The notes beneath the pieces were generated by a model. The model ran no database searches, was not told where the DNA came from, and saw nothing but the letters and a program-made list of their open reading frames with translations. The translations under genes were made by a program, and so were the position numbers. A stretch of DNA of 64,000 bases from Ascarosepion bandense (Eukaryota; Mollusca; Cephalopoda; Sepiida; Sepiidae): NCBI GenBank assembly GCA_037127315.1, contig JBBBDQ010000754.1:327001-391000 (forward strand), given 5' to 3'. Of the stretch, positions 19,989 through 31,072 are shown in pieces (the first letter of the stretch is position 1; every line of letters starts with the position of its first letter).

Positions 19989-20870
19989 TTCAGTCAAAAA
20001 ATGTTAAGTGGCATACGTGATACACGATTTTTGGCGATTATGTCTCGAAAGAGACATAACTGACTCGGCAGAAGATTTTCTATCCTGCTATTTAAAGTAT
20101 AGCTGAAGGGAGAAGAGACAGATTGTATTAATAATTAGTAATTGATGGGGGATCAATATATTACTTCATAACAATAGAAAATCGACCCCTACTTTATGCC
20201 CAGTAGAAGCTTTACTTATAATTCCAACTATTATCTTCATTCAGTCAGATAAGTGCTATGCGTGATACACGCTTCTGGTGATCATGTCTTGAAAGAGACA
20301 TGACTGACTGGGCAGAAGATTATCCCGCAGTAGGTTGCCATCGCTTTCTGCAGTAGACTGGTTGCCAACCAAGGCTATAGAACCCAAACTGTCCTATTAT
20401 TTAAATCATAGCTAGATGGATAAGTGATGTTTTATATTATTAAGTAGTAATTAATGGGGGATCAGTTTATTACTTCATAACAATAGAAAACAGAACCCCC
20501 AATTTATGCCCAGTAAAAGACTTAATCATGTTCCCAACTATTATATTCAGTCAGTTAGTTAAGTGCCATACGTGATACACGCTTGGGCGATAATATCTCC
20601 AAAGAGACATAACCGACTGGGCAGAAGATTATTCCGCAGTAGGTTGCCATCGCTTTCTGCAGTAGACTGGTTGCCAACCAAGGCTATTGAATCAAATCTG
20701 TCCTACTATTTAACCCATAACTGGAGGGAAGAGACGGATTATTACCTTTCCTAAGGTTATTTGTGCGTAAGTGAATGTAATGCATTCAACTGGAATTCGA
20801 ACTCGGCTTCCCGATTTGTCATTCCGAGTCGATATCCACTGCACCACAGTGCACATTCAATAAAAAATAA
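19989..20870 (-). repeat. Three SINE-A copies in tandem
   Basis: Minus-strand SINE-A segments at about 19989-20129, 20250-20420 and 20549-20865 are separated by a shared spacer (AATGGGGGATCAGTTTATTA, TTCATAACAATAGAAAAC, TTATGCCCAGTA). Only the last has the complete tRNA-like head, with box A-like TGTGGTGCAGTGG and box B GAGTTCGAATTCCAG near 20790-20855. The same spacer follows SINE-A at 38400-38515, so it is part of the repeat unit. Confidence 0.82.
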
Positions 20871-20921
20871 CAAAGTAAAATAAAAGTGGAAAAAATTCAT
20901 GTGAGATTGCGTGAATTTATC

Positions 20922-21101
20922 GTCTGTGTTTGTGTGTGTGTGTGTCCCCGTTACCTATAGACTCCGAAACGGCTGAACCGATTTTCTTGAAAATTTACAG
21001 TTGTACTATAAGCGAGTATTCTTAGTTAGGTTTTGTGTCGAGGTACCCCTGATAAATATAGAAAATCGATAATCGAAAAAATCGAGTTATAGGAAATTGT
21101 G
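20922..21101 (+). mobile_element. Helitron-like fragment
   Basis: A (GT)n tract, CCGAAACGGCTGAACCGATT, then AATCGATAATCGAAAAAATC. Both termini are missing. Confidence 0.65.
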
Positions 21102-21352
21102 AGATTGCGTGAATTTTTTTACTGGTAATACTTGTCGAAAGGACCTGACGAAGTAGAAGTTATAGACAAGTTCTTAACATATGTGATTTGTCATGAAAAT
21201 ATGAAACATTTCTCCAGCTTTCTTTTGGTATCCATCGATCAGGGAAAATTTCTTAAAATTTCTAAGTGAGCCATTTATTCAATCTAGGTGATAGTTTCTT
21301 CCTGTTGATATCCCAAGAAACACTAGAAAGAGATCCAGCAATATCTGTTCAA

Positions 21353-22235
21353 CTAGCAGTATAGCCCGGCGTTGCCCGGGTGTGATGAAAGATTTAAAAC
21401 TAAAATCTATGGTCCTGGAGCTCAGACTCTTTGGATGTTGGCACGAAAGACTAAAAAGCAATAGTTGTATCCAGTTAAAGCGAAACCGTAGATTGAAAGA
21501 AAAATGAATGGATGTAAGTCAAATTTTGATTTCCGGTATCGATATCAAATAAGTTTCCCGTAGCAAACTGAATTTTGAAGGCTAAATAAGTCCTCTGAAT
21601 AAACGATATCATGGCTGAGACTAAGGACTACAATTATACCTACTTAGAGCAAAACCCGAAGCAAAAACCAAAATAAAAAGGCTGAAAATCTGATTTTGTT
21701 CAGACTCGATAAAATATCAGGGTATCGATTTCCAGAGTCGGAGTCAATTAAGTCATCCAAGGATAAACTAACCTAAGTAAGTCCATGAAATCTTATCGTA
21801 CCCATCGGGAGTAAAATTGAAGAAAATGAGCCATATTAGTCGCTGAATATCGGTTTTTGATCAGATTCGATGGCATATCGGGGGCATCGATTTCCGATAT
21901 CGGTCAAAATGTGTTGTCTGAGAAGATCTACTAATGTTTTACATTAAAAAGTATAATTTTACCAAGTTAGAGCAAATTCTCTAACAAAACCCACGATAAT
22001 AGGGCTGAAATCCTGATCTTGATCAGACCTGATCGAATATTGGGCTACCGATTTCCGATATCAGTGGAAAATCGGAACAAATAAATAACCCATGACCTGC
22101 CCGAAAGCCTAAAGAATGTGTGAAGTTTGCTGGGAATCGGATAAAAATTGTGGATTTGTATAAATGATCTACATACAGACGGGCAGACAGATAGACAGAC
22201 ACACACATAAATATCTTGCTTTTTATATATATAGA
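21353..22235 (-). mobile_element. Helitron-like element, long second 5'-end type
   Basis: The 3' end on the minus strand is CCCGGGCAACGCCGGGCTAT-ACTG-CTAG|T, a perfect hairpin arm pair. The 5' end is different: A|TCTATATATATAAAAAGCAA. That sequence (TATATAAAAGGCAAGATG) appears internally in the other copies, so this is a second subfamily sharing the 3' end. It has about 500 bp of extra interior (repeated CCGATATCGG-like sentences). No coding capacity. Confidence 0.78.
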
Positions 22236-22486
22236 TTAAGCAAGACATTGCATCCGTAGACATGGACACAAAAATGAGAAAAATCCGTAGACTCAATAAG
22301 GTATTCAATGCAGTTGTTTTGATTGTAACGACTAAGGTGTAGCAATAATGTTGATAATGATAATTCTACATTCGAGAAATTAATTCTGAAATTGTTGAAA
22401 TTCATAAGAATGAATAGTGTTGATTTTACTCATACAGGTGCAAAATATCGTGTAGAATAACTATAACAACTCAATATGGCAATCTA

Positions 22487-22989
22487 TCTAAATTTATTTA
22501 TAAATTGAACTTTGTCTGTGTGTGTGTGGGTGTCTGTGTCTGTGTGTGTGTGTGTGTGTGTGTCCGTTACCTATAGACTCCGAAACGGCTGAACCGATTT
22601 TCTTGAAACTTTACAGTTGTACTATAAGCGCCTGCGAGTATTCTTAGTTAAGTTTTGTGTCGAGGTACCCCTGATAAATATAGAAAATCGATAATCGAAA
22701 AATTACAACAGTGCAGAAAATGGATAATATATATATATATATATATATATAAGGCAAGATGTCTGTGTGTTTCAGTTTAAGACGAAAAACTTATTTGATA
22801 TCGATACCAGGAAACCAAAATTTGACTTATATCCATTCATTTTTCTTTCAGTCTACGGTTTCGCTTTAACTGCATACAACTATTGCCTTTTAGTCTTTCG
22901 TGCCAACGTCCAAAGAGTCTGAGCTCCAGGACCATGGATTAGTTTTAAAGCTTTCATTACACCCGAGCAACGCCGGGCTATAATGCTAG
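22487..22989 (+). mobile_element. Helitron-like element, complete
   Basis: A|TCTAAATTTATTTATAAAT at the left. CCCGAGCAACGCCGGGCTAT-AATG-CTAG|T at the right. The interior is as in 18721-19253, with a TA run in the middle. Confidence 0.8.
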
Positions 22990-22994
22990 TGAGT

Positions 22995-23560
22995 CTATAA
23001 TGTGTGGTGGAAACTTACCTCGCCGAAGCAAGTGAAGGCGCTTTGTCTGCACATGCGTTCGTAGACGTCATGGAACCGCGAAGCGAGCTCATGCAAGGCT
23101 GTTATGGAATGACACGGTGCATGCGTCATTGGCGAAAGCGAGGCTTTCACGTGCGAGAAATTACAGTTTCTTGCTCGAGACCAAAAACAAATTAAAAAAA
23201 GCCAACTTCTGTTTCGGAGGCCGTTCGGTGTTGGCGATTTGTGAAGGCTACACCGGTGTTCAGGAGACAGTGTTTTGTTTACGGTGCGCAAGAAACGGAG
23301 TCTCGAGTAAAGCCATGTTCCGGTTTCTACGTGGAGGGGCTGGGAAAATTGATCCAAGCGGTCATTAATTCATCTACCAACTACACTCCGAGAAGAAACC
23401 GATACTACAAAATGTTCTTAAGATCTCTGTAGAGACGTTCAGCTATGCAGTTTCGATGGCTGTCCTCATGTATCTGGGATCCTAACCATCGGCACCATGT
23501 TTCACCAGGATTCTAGAATCCAATCGTCGCGTCCAGGTGTCCGGTGTCATTGCTTTTTGC
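22995..23560. other. CpG-rich single-copy-looking stretch with a splice-donor match
   Basis: Much denser in CpG than the rest of the window (for example GCGTTCGTAGACGTC, GAACCGCGAAGCGAGC). A 120-codon minus frame spans 22995-23357 without recognisable domains. On the minus strand AG|GTAAGT, a full 5' splice-site consensus, falls at 23020-23013 and would end an exon at 23019. It could be a promoter-proximal first exon or an unlisted transposon end. No function is claimed. Confidence 0.3.
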
Positions 23561-23853
23561 TTTCTTTTTTTTTTTTTTTTGGACAAACCCTTACGATATT
23601 TCTGCTCTCATAATCAATGAAATTGAAAGAACGTGTTTGTGATTTGAGCAAATTCAAGTTTGGTGCCTCTGTTCAATATTATTGAAGACATTGGCCGGCC
23701 GCCTATTGCTCTTTCTACAACGGCCAGTATTGCCATTATTCAGATATTCCCATAATTTTTAGTAGTTTTTCTTTCATTTTATTTCACCTGCTTATATGAC
23801 GAAATTCACCTATACCTATACCTATTATTTAATTACTAAATAAGCAAAGTGTA

Positions 23854-24173
23854 TCTAAACTTATTTATAAATGGAATTTTGTCTGTATGTGTGTGTCTGT
23901 GTGTGTGTGCGTCCGTTATCTATAGACTCCGAAACGGCTGAGCCGATTTTCTTGAAAATTTACACAGTTGTACTATAAGCGGCTGAGAGTGTTCTTAGTT
24001 AGGTTTTGTGTCGAGGTACCTCAGAAAAATATCTAAAATCGATAATCGAAAAAATCGGATTATAGAAGGAGTGATCCGATTTAAATCAAATTTGATACAT
24101 TCATAGACAAAGACATAAGAAACGATATTCAGAAGTTTCAAGGTTGCAGTTCCTACAATAGTGCAGAAAATCG

Positions 24174-24229
<56 letters not shown>

Positions 24230-24512
24230 AGGCAAAATGTTTGTGCGTTTATCTGCCAGTATGTCTGTATTTTTCCGCCTTTTTATTTTAGTTTTGCTTC
24301 GGGTTTGGCTCTAAGTAGGTATAATTGTAGTTCTTAGTCTCAGCCATGATACCATTTACTCAGAGGACTTATTTAGCCTTCAAAATTCAGTTTACGACAA
24401 AAAAAAAGTATTAGATATCGATACCAGGAAATCAAAATTTGACTTACATCCATTCATTTTCCTTCAGGAAGTTTCAATGTTGCAGTTCTTACAATAATGC
24501 AGAAAATCGATA

Positions 24513-24543
<31 letters not shown>

Positions 24544-24808
24544 CAAGATGTTTGTGTGTGTGTGTGTGTGTCTTTTTATCTGTCTGCATGTTTTTATACA
24601 AATCCACAATTTTTATCCGATTCTCATCAAACTTCAAAATTTGACTTACATTCACTCATGTTTCTTTCAGTCTACGGTTTCCCTTTAACTGGAAACAACT
24701 ATTGCTTTTTAGACTTTCGTGCCAACGTCCAAAGAGTCTGAGCTCAAGGACCATGGATTAGTCTTAAAGCTTTAATTACACCCGAGCAACGACGGGCTAT
24801 ACTGCTAG
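23854..24808 (+). mobile_element. Helitron-like element with internal duplication
   Basis: Ends A|TCTAAACTTATTTATAAAT and CCCGAGCAACGACGGGCTAT-ACTG-CTAG|T (the hairpin has one changed base). The module GTTGCAGTTC(C/T)TACAATA...CGATAATATATATA...CAAGATG occurs twice (near 24143-24240 and 24479-24550), so one copy appears to hold part of another. Confidence 0.8.
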
Positions 24809-24984
24809 TTGTAAATAAAATGAAAAATAAGTCCCTCGTATGATTTTACCTGGTTCCTATTATTCTTTAGCAATCTTCGACCAAATACAAAGAAAATTAA
24901 AATAAAAAAATTTAAAAAGTCTAATGAGATAATTGTTGTGTGATCTCCCCTTTTTGTATATGATAATGGAATCAACTGAGTGTA

Positions 24985-25375
24985 CCTACATTCCTGCCAT
25001 AGAGAGAACAGTAGTTGCAGTTGCAGTTGGCAGTAGTGAGTAATCGTAGAGATCTGTGAGAGTTATCGGAGAGTACCGGAACTAATACGTAAGTTACCGA
25101 GAGATACCGAAGTTACCCAGAGACTGCCTCGTCAGAAGTCAGACTAGCTCTGACCTCCACTCAGCTAGAATAATATACACGGATATATTATTTCCAACGA
25201 CTTCAAGTCAAGACTTGTATGTATTTATTTTCTTACTAATAGTATTACTGGATTTACTAACCTGCGTTCAAGTTTGTATATTACGTTCAATATAATCTAC
25301 ATTTCTATCTCCATATCTGTTTTGTTGTTTATTATTTTTTGCGGTTCCTCATCCGGAATCCACAGCAATAATGAA
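24985..25375 (+). repeat. Unclassified LTR-like repeat, copy 2
   Basis: Begins in GAGAGTACCGG-rich short repeats (ACCGAGAGATACCGAAGTTA). 25245-25375 (CTAACCTGCGTTCAAGTTTG, ACGTTCAATATAATCTAC, TCTCCATATCTG, CATCCGGAATCCACAGCAA) aligns with 2345-2465. No adjacent gag/pol. Confidence 0.4.
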
Positions 25376-26330
25376 AGTTTAAAAACAGAAAAAAGAATTA
25401 GAAGAATAAACAATGAATGAGAATACAATTGGGGAAAATGTTAGGAAGAAATATGAATGAAAAAAAGAAATTTACGAATGTAAATGAGTGAAAGAAATGA
25501 GAGTAAAAAAAAACCTACGAAAACAGAAGTTGTAAACCAAATTAAACAACGAAGAAAAAGTAATGAAATGAATGAAAAACAAGAGAAAAAAGGCACAAAA
25601 AGTATACACAAATAAAAATAGAGAAGGAAAGAAGAAAAACGTAAAATTGAAAAAGTATGGCCGAAAGAATGGTTGAATGTAATAGAAAGGAAACATAAAA
25701 GATAAAAAAGGAAGGATTGAAATAAATGGTTAAAAAAAAAACTAAAAGAAAAAAGAAAGAAAGAAGGAATGAAAGAAAGTAAAACAAAAAAAGAAGTGAG
25801 ATTAAGCATGAAAGAGAAAAGAAATGAATAAAAAATAAAGTTTAAAATAAATGGTGAAGGAAATACTATAAGAAATAAAAAACAGAAACGAAAGAAAATA
25901 TAACAAAGAAAGAGGCTAGATTTTGTAAGAAAGAAAAAATGAATAAAAAATAAAATTTGAAAAAGAATGGTGAAGGAAATACTGAGAGAAAATAGGAAAG
26001 GAAGAGAGAAAAAAGGAAAAAAAAAGAAAAAGCTAAAAAAAAGAAAGAATATACAGAAAGAAAGAAAAGAAGAAAGAAGAGAAGAAAGAAGAGAAGAAAG
26101 AAGGACGGACTATCAAATGAAGAAAGAATGATAAAGAAAAGAAGAAAAGGCTGAAAAAATGAAAGAATAATAAATAAATAAATAAATAAATAAAGAGAAA
26201 AAACGGCAACGGAAAAATGTTATGAAAAGAAAAAAAACTTTCAGTAAAGAGCTTATGAAAAGATATATTTTGGCGTGAAATAAAAAAGAAAGTTTTGAAA
26301 ATAAAAACGGAAATGTGATTGAAATAAATG
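25376..26330. repeat. Second polypurine GAAA-rich tract
   Basis: About 950 bp of A/G-rich + strand similar to 10781-12600. It includes (AAGAAAGAAGAG)n near 26060-26105 and (TAAA)n at 26171-26193. The minus-strand F/L/S-rich frames are compositional. Confidence 0.88.
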
Positions 26331-26757
26331 AAATTGGACCAACAAATGATGAGAGATTGGCAAATGGACATGAAACGAACGGTGCAGATAAAAATGAGCC
26401 TAGATAGATCGAGGGTGGGTTAATGAATCGGCATTGAAATGTTTTGTTCGTTTATGGAAAGGGATAAAAGTGAATTGAATGAGAAAAACAATGGCAGTAA
26501 CAAATGGATTGGGTCAAGTTAGAGTGCGAGATAAATGGCAGTTGCGTATATGAATGATAAGTCAGCAAACAATGATAAACATTTTACGAAAATAAAATAA
26601 AGAAGATAGATAAATAGATAGATAGAAACAGAATGAGAGATAATAAACAGGTTTAGACAGATATGTATATATATATATATATAGATAGATTGATAGAAAC
26701 AGAATGAGAGATAATAAACAGGCTTAGATAAATACAGAATGTGAGATAATAAACAGG

Positions 26758-26821
<64 letters not shown>

Positions 26822-26936
26822 GAAAATTTCCAGAGATTAACGAAATGGAATAAACAACCTATATATTTTATGTATTCAGCTGAATTTTTTTAATCGATAC
26901 TCGTATTTAAGTAGACATTCTATTTTTAATTAAACA

Positions 26937-26980
<44 letters not shown>

Positions 26981-27084
26981 GATCATCCACGTATACTGTC
27001 TTAATATGTATAGGAAAGAATATTAATAAAAAGTTTTGAATTAAAAATGTACTTTTTTTGAACAGTATTTGTTTATTTTTATTA

Positions 27085-27126
27085 TATTTTATATTTCAGA
27101 CCGTCCTCGGTCCTTCATCAGAAACA
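27085..27126 (-). ncRNA. Hammerhead ribozyme-like motif
   Basis: Minus strand: stem I TGTTT; core CTGATGA; stem II with one bulge (A-G-ACCG / CGGT-C-T, loop AGGA); GAA; palindrome ATAT (A15.1 and U16.1); A17; stem I AAATA. Stem I pairs over 5 bp, one G-T. CUGAUGA...GAAA is the textbook core. The all-A/T stem III would be weak except in a dimer. Confidence 0.5.
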
Positions 27127-27145
27127 AGTGATTTTTAAATTTTTA

Positions 27146-27181
<36 letters not shown>

Positions 27182-27211
27182 ATCCGCATCTACAGATGTG
27201 TTTCGCTCATC

Positions 27212-27284
<73 letters not shown>

Positions 27285-27420
27285 GAACATTTCCAGAGAT
27301 TAACGAAATGGAATTAACAACCTATATATTTAATGTATTCGCTTGAATTTTTTTAATCGATACTCGTATTTAAGTAGAAATTCTATTTTTAATTTATTTA
27401 TGTACTTATTGATTTTTCAG

Positions 27421-27545
27421 TGGCTTTATACAGGTAAGTGCCATACGTAATACAAATTTGGGCAATCATGTCTCTTTCGATCTAAGACTGACTAGGAAGA
27501 CGATTTTCTTGCAGTAGTTGGCCATTACATTATTCCATACTCTAA
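27421..27545 (-). repeat. SINE-A 3' fragment
   Basis: GTGCCATACGTAATACAAAT, TCATGTCTCTTTCGATCTAA and AGTAGTTGGCCATTAC are shared with the fuller copy at 27835-28165. The tRNA-like head is absent. Confidence 0.75.
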
Positions 27546-27787
27546 GAAATATACACAAGCCAAAGAAAGTGACACATATATATTTTTTTTTGTGTGTGTG
27601 TGTGAGTTTGTGTGTATGTGTGTGTGGGTGTGTGTATGTGTGTTACGGAAATTTAGTCAGAGATTAACGAAATGGAATTAACAACCGCTATATTTAATCT
27701 GTTCGTTTGAATCTTTTTAATCGATCCCCGTTTTTAAGTAGACATTCTATTTTTAATTAAGTTGACATTCTATTTTTAATTAAACAA

Positions 27788-27825
<38 letters not shown>

Positions 27826-27834
27826 CTTATTGAT

Positions 27835-28165
27835 TTTTCAGTGGCTTTTCTCAGTTAATTGCCAGACGTAATACACATTTGGGCAATCATGTATCTTTCG
27901 ATCTAAGACTGACTAGGAAGACGATTTTCTCGCAGTAGTTGGCCATTACTTTCTGCAGTAGACTAGTTGCCAACCAAGGCTTTAGTACCTAATCTGTTCT
28001 GCTGATAGCACAGAGCTGAAGGCAGAAGTGGTAGATTAATATCGTTTCCAAGGATATTTTCACGTAAGTGAATGAAACGAATTCAAATGGAATTCGAACT
28101 CCGCTGTCTGATTTTTTGTTCACAGCCACAACACACATTCTCTGTACCGCAACGCACAGTGGTTT
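27835..28165 (-). repeat. SINE-A, near full length
   Basis: Contains the family body (CTTTCTGCAGTAGACTAGTT, GCCAACCAAGGCTTTAG) and, on the minus strand, box B GAGTTCGAATTCCA with a diverged head (TTGTGGCTGTGAAC) near 28075-28160. It shares CTAAGACTGACTAGGAAGAC with the fragment at 27421-27545, so the two are local relatives. Confidence 0.8.
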
Positions 28166-28374
28166 ATTAAATTGTTCTAGAAGCAAAATAAATTGAAAAA
28201 ATCACTAAGTATGTAGATAAATGAAGAAAATAATGAATAAATTTATAATCAAAGGATGTAAACATAAACTCGAGTAAAAAAATATTAACAATTAACAACA
28301 AAAAGTAAAATAATTAAAATAATTAATGAGTGAAAATGATAAGAAAAAAAAGAAAAATAGCTACTAAACTGCAT

Positions 28375-29100
28375 TCTTCTTCTTCTTCTATGTGCCCTGT
28401 CCCTTCAGGACGTAGGCGATCATGGATCTCCACGTCTCCCTATCCCTTGTGGCTCTTAGTATGTTTGCTCCTGTTGCTCCTGGCAACCCCCGTTCCGTCA
28501 TCCACCTGATCAGGCTCTGCAGATATGTTATCCGCTGCCTTCCTCTGTCTCTCCTTCCTTCTATCTGACCAGTCAGTATCAGGTTCTCTAGGCTCTCCTT
28601 CCTCATTGCATGTCCCAGGAACTTCAGTTGTCTCTTCCTGATGCTCAGCATCAATTTCCTTTTTGTTGCCATTATTTCCAACACCTCATCGTTGCTTGCA
28701 TGCTCAGTCCACGATATCCGTAGCATCCTTCTGTAGAACCACATTTCAGCCGCTTCCAGTTTTTTCCTCATTTTCGATGATATTGTCCAGCATTCACAGC
28801 CGTACTGAAGAACTGACATCACGTAGCAGTCTAGCACTCTTTTCTTCGTTTCTATTGAGATCTTCCTGTGTGTTAGTATTTTGCTCATCTTCTGGAACGC
28901 GTCCTTTGCCATGCCAATTCGCCTTCGGATCTCCGTGTCGCACTTACCTAGGTACTTAAATTCTTGGACTTGTTTGATTCTGTTATCCCCCACCTGAATT
29001 TGGCATTTTGGGTTGTATCTTTTGCTGATGACCATGCACTCAGTTTTCTTAAAGTTTATTTGTAGTCCCTTCTTGTCACTCTCCACTGCATTAGGATTCA
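28375..29100 (-). pseudogene. RTE-like LINE C-terminal region, longest clean frame
   Basis: A 237-codon minus frame (28388-29101) reads ESDKKGLQINFKKTECMVIS, IQVGDNRIKQVQEFKYLGKC, then DTEIRRRIGMAKDAFQKMSK, CYVMSVLQYGCECWTISSKM, MWFYRRMLRISWTEHASNDE and RKRQLKFLGHAMRKESLENL, and ends AYVLKGQGT. Compared with 3400-4112 it lacks eight residues (SVLTGDGK-type) after QEFKYLG but is otherwise almost the same. The (GAA)n tail appears as TTC repeats on + near 28377. No catalytic domain, so it is a 5'-truncated, non-autonomous copy. Confidence 0.9.
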
Positions 29101-29375
29101 CAATTATTTATACACGAAAGCCTCAAGAAGAATTTTAGACATAAACCTACCAACCGCATCATAAGAGCTAAAATAATTCTATAAAATAGACCTACACATA
29201 ATACGTCATAGACCAGCATATATGTAAAAATGTCGAACCAAAACACAAAAACATGGTCAGATGACTGCATTTAAATATGAAGCAAACTGTTTTATTTATA
29301 TTTTTGTGTGGTATTTCTAAATATCCTTGGATCTGCGCTTTTTTAATATTTCATATGTTTTCGTTTGGGATTTCA

Positions 29376-30178
29376 TAGCCTCCCAGAGAGTAAAATACTA
29401 CGCCTCCTTGGCCTTACACTCTCGGCGGACCTCAAATGGAATGACTATATTGAATCCATTGCCAAATCTGCTGCTATGAAAGTGGGCTCCCTGTGCAGGG
29501 CCCGGAAATTTTTCCCACCTGAAACTGTTCTGCACATATACAAATCTACCATTCGCCCGTGTATTGAATATTGCTGCCATATCTGGTCGGGTGCCCCTGC
29601 TGCTCTCCTTGGGCTTCTTGACAAAATACAAAGGAGGATCTGTAATGTGGTTGATACTGACTTGGCAGACCGGCTGCAGCCGCTCTCACACCGGCGTGAT
29701 GTAGCTTCCCTGTGCCTCTTCTACAAGTACTTTCATGGCTTCTGCTCCGATGAGCTTAGATCACTGGTGCCGCCTAAGCACGAATTTACACGAGATACTA
29801 GATTAGCAACTAGGTCCCACCCTTTTACAGTTAAACAAATAAGATGTAACCGTAAATTCTACTCCAACAGCTTCTTTTCTCGCGCTTCCCGCCTGTGGAA
29901 CTCCCTTCCACAAGTCTGCTTTCCCGACAGTTACAATCTCCAGGTGTTTAAATGTAGGGTCAATAGACACCTCCTATCACACTAACTCCCAACTATTCTC
30001 ACAACACTCTCATCTACCCAACCCTCATTCTCGGTATCCTCACCCGCCTATCACCCACCCTCTGTTATTTCCTATATTTAATCAGCCTTTCTCCACTCTA
30101 CGTAGCCCCCTGCACAGTAGTGGCAGTGACATGCCTTGCTCGGAGTGAAACGCTTATAAAATAAAAAAAATAAAAAAA
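29376..30178 (+). pseudogene. J-LINE C-terminal region, intact frame fragment
   Basis: A 206-codon frame (29365-29985) begins after the catalytic core: LPESKILRLLGLTLSADLKW, NDYIESIAKSAAMKVGSLCR, ILHIYKST-type and EYCCHIWSGAPA blocks, RRICNVVDTDLADRLQPLSH, YKYFHGFCSDELRSLVPP and SRLWNSLPQVCFPDSYNLQV. Then the 3' UTR (ACATGCCTTGCTCGGAGTGA) and an A-rich tail near 30160-30178. The first few codons are flanking DNA. No YADD, so it cannot be autonomous. The clean frame suggests recent insertion. Confidence 0.92.
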
Positions 30179-30696
30179 GTCTTTAGTTTTATGCTATGAA
30201 ATTACGAATGTATCTATCTGCAATTCACTTCCGGCCAATTGTTTGACATTTCTATTTCTTTTACCTTTCTACTGTAGTTTCCCCAACACTTTCTTCCCTC
30301 CGTGCATTTTCTCACTTCTTCCTTTTTGTTAAGCCCAGACGTCGTGTGATCCTTATGTGCATCTATCTATATTTCAACTCCTACCTAAATTTGGGTCTAT
30401 TTCTCTCTGAGCCGTTATCATCGGCTCTCTTCTCTTTCTTTCTTTCTTTCCTGTTTTCAACATTGTTTTCTGTTTCTCCTGTGTCCACTCTTTTATTTTT
30501 TCTCTATGTTCCTTTTATTTTTAATATCACGCTCTTTATTTCGTTTGTAGAGGAAGTGTGAGTTTTGAATATTCTTTTTTTAAAAAAAAATAACGATTTT
30601 TACCATCATCATTATTAACTACCTAATGAGATATTGTTTTTTCGATGTCGAAACAAAATGTAAACTTGTAGTAAATTATAATTTGTACATTTTCTA

Positions 30697-30700
<4 letters not shown>
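30179..30700. other. Pyrimidine-rich DNA, nothing assigned
   Basis: C/T-rich stretch (TTCTTTCTTTCTTTCC near 30435) without recognisable genes. Confidence 0.5.

Positions 30701-30760
<60 letters not shown>
30701..30760. repeat. (TA)n microsatellite
   Basis: One of the longest pure TA arrays here, about 60 bp. Confidence 0.97.
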
Positions 30761-30763
<3 letters not shown>

Positions 30764-30932
30764 GCTCTCATTATGATTGAGCTCTCTTGAGAAGAGAATT
30801 TTGAAATTTTGAAAACAGTTTCCACTTCTGCTATATGAGTGACTTTTCAGAAATGAATCGAGTTCTCTCGGTGACTGGCGTGTGCATACACTGCTTATAT
30901 ACAACACGTTAAAATTTCCCTTCTCTGACCCC

Positions 30933-31072
30933 ATGCGTCGATGGCTTAGGGAGTAGAGACTCCGACTGACACCAACTCGGTCGAGTTTCGATCCTGGCCA
31001 GAAGCAAGTGGATGCGTCTAGCCATACTGACGAGCTGTGATACAGCGAAACAGGCTTGTATGTGGATGACTA
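30933..31072 (+). repeat. SINE-B, near full length
   Basis: tRNA-like head with box A-like ATGGCTTAGGGAG and box B-like GAGTTTCGATCCTGG, then AGCCATACTGACGAGCTGTG, ATACAGCGAAACAGGCTTGT and ATGTGGATGACTAATATATA. The TA run that follows is the probable tail. Confidence 0.8.

Larger units (their letters stand above)
26640..27790 (+). repeat. Repeat D copies linked to (TA)n(GT)n
   Basis: Three units (26818-26945, 27281-27400, 27642-27785) share TTACGAAAATTTCCAGAGAT, AACGAAATGGAATTAACAAC, AATCGATACTCGTATTTAAG and ACATTCTATTTTTAATTA. Each is preceded by (GT)n and the first by (TA)n(GT)n. Short SINE-B tail pieces (GATCATCCACGTATAC at 26979; GTCATCCGCATCTACAGATG at 27179) are interspersed. The family is not recognised. 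Confidence 0.7.

Noticed and set aside
29398..29631. Opposite-strand frames over LINE coding regions (also 3465-4023, 28663-28959, 53417-53704, 16607-16908)
   Set aside because: They mirror the LINE protein on the other strand. The sense frame has the conserved motifs.
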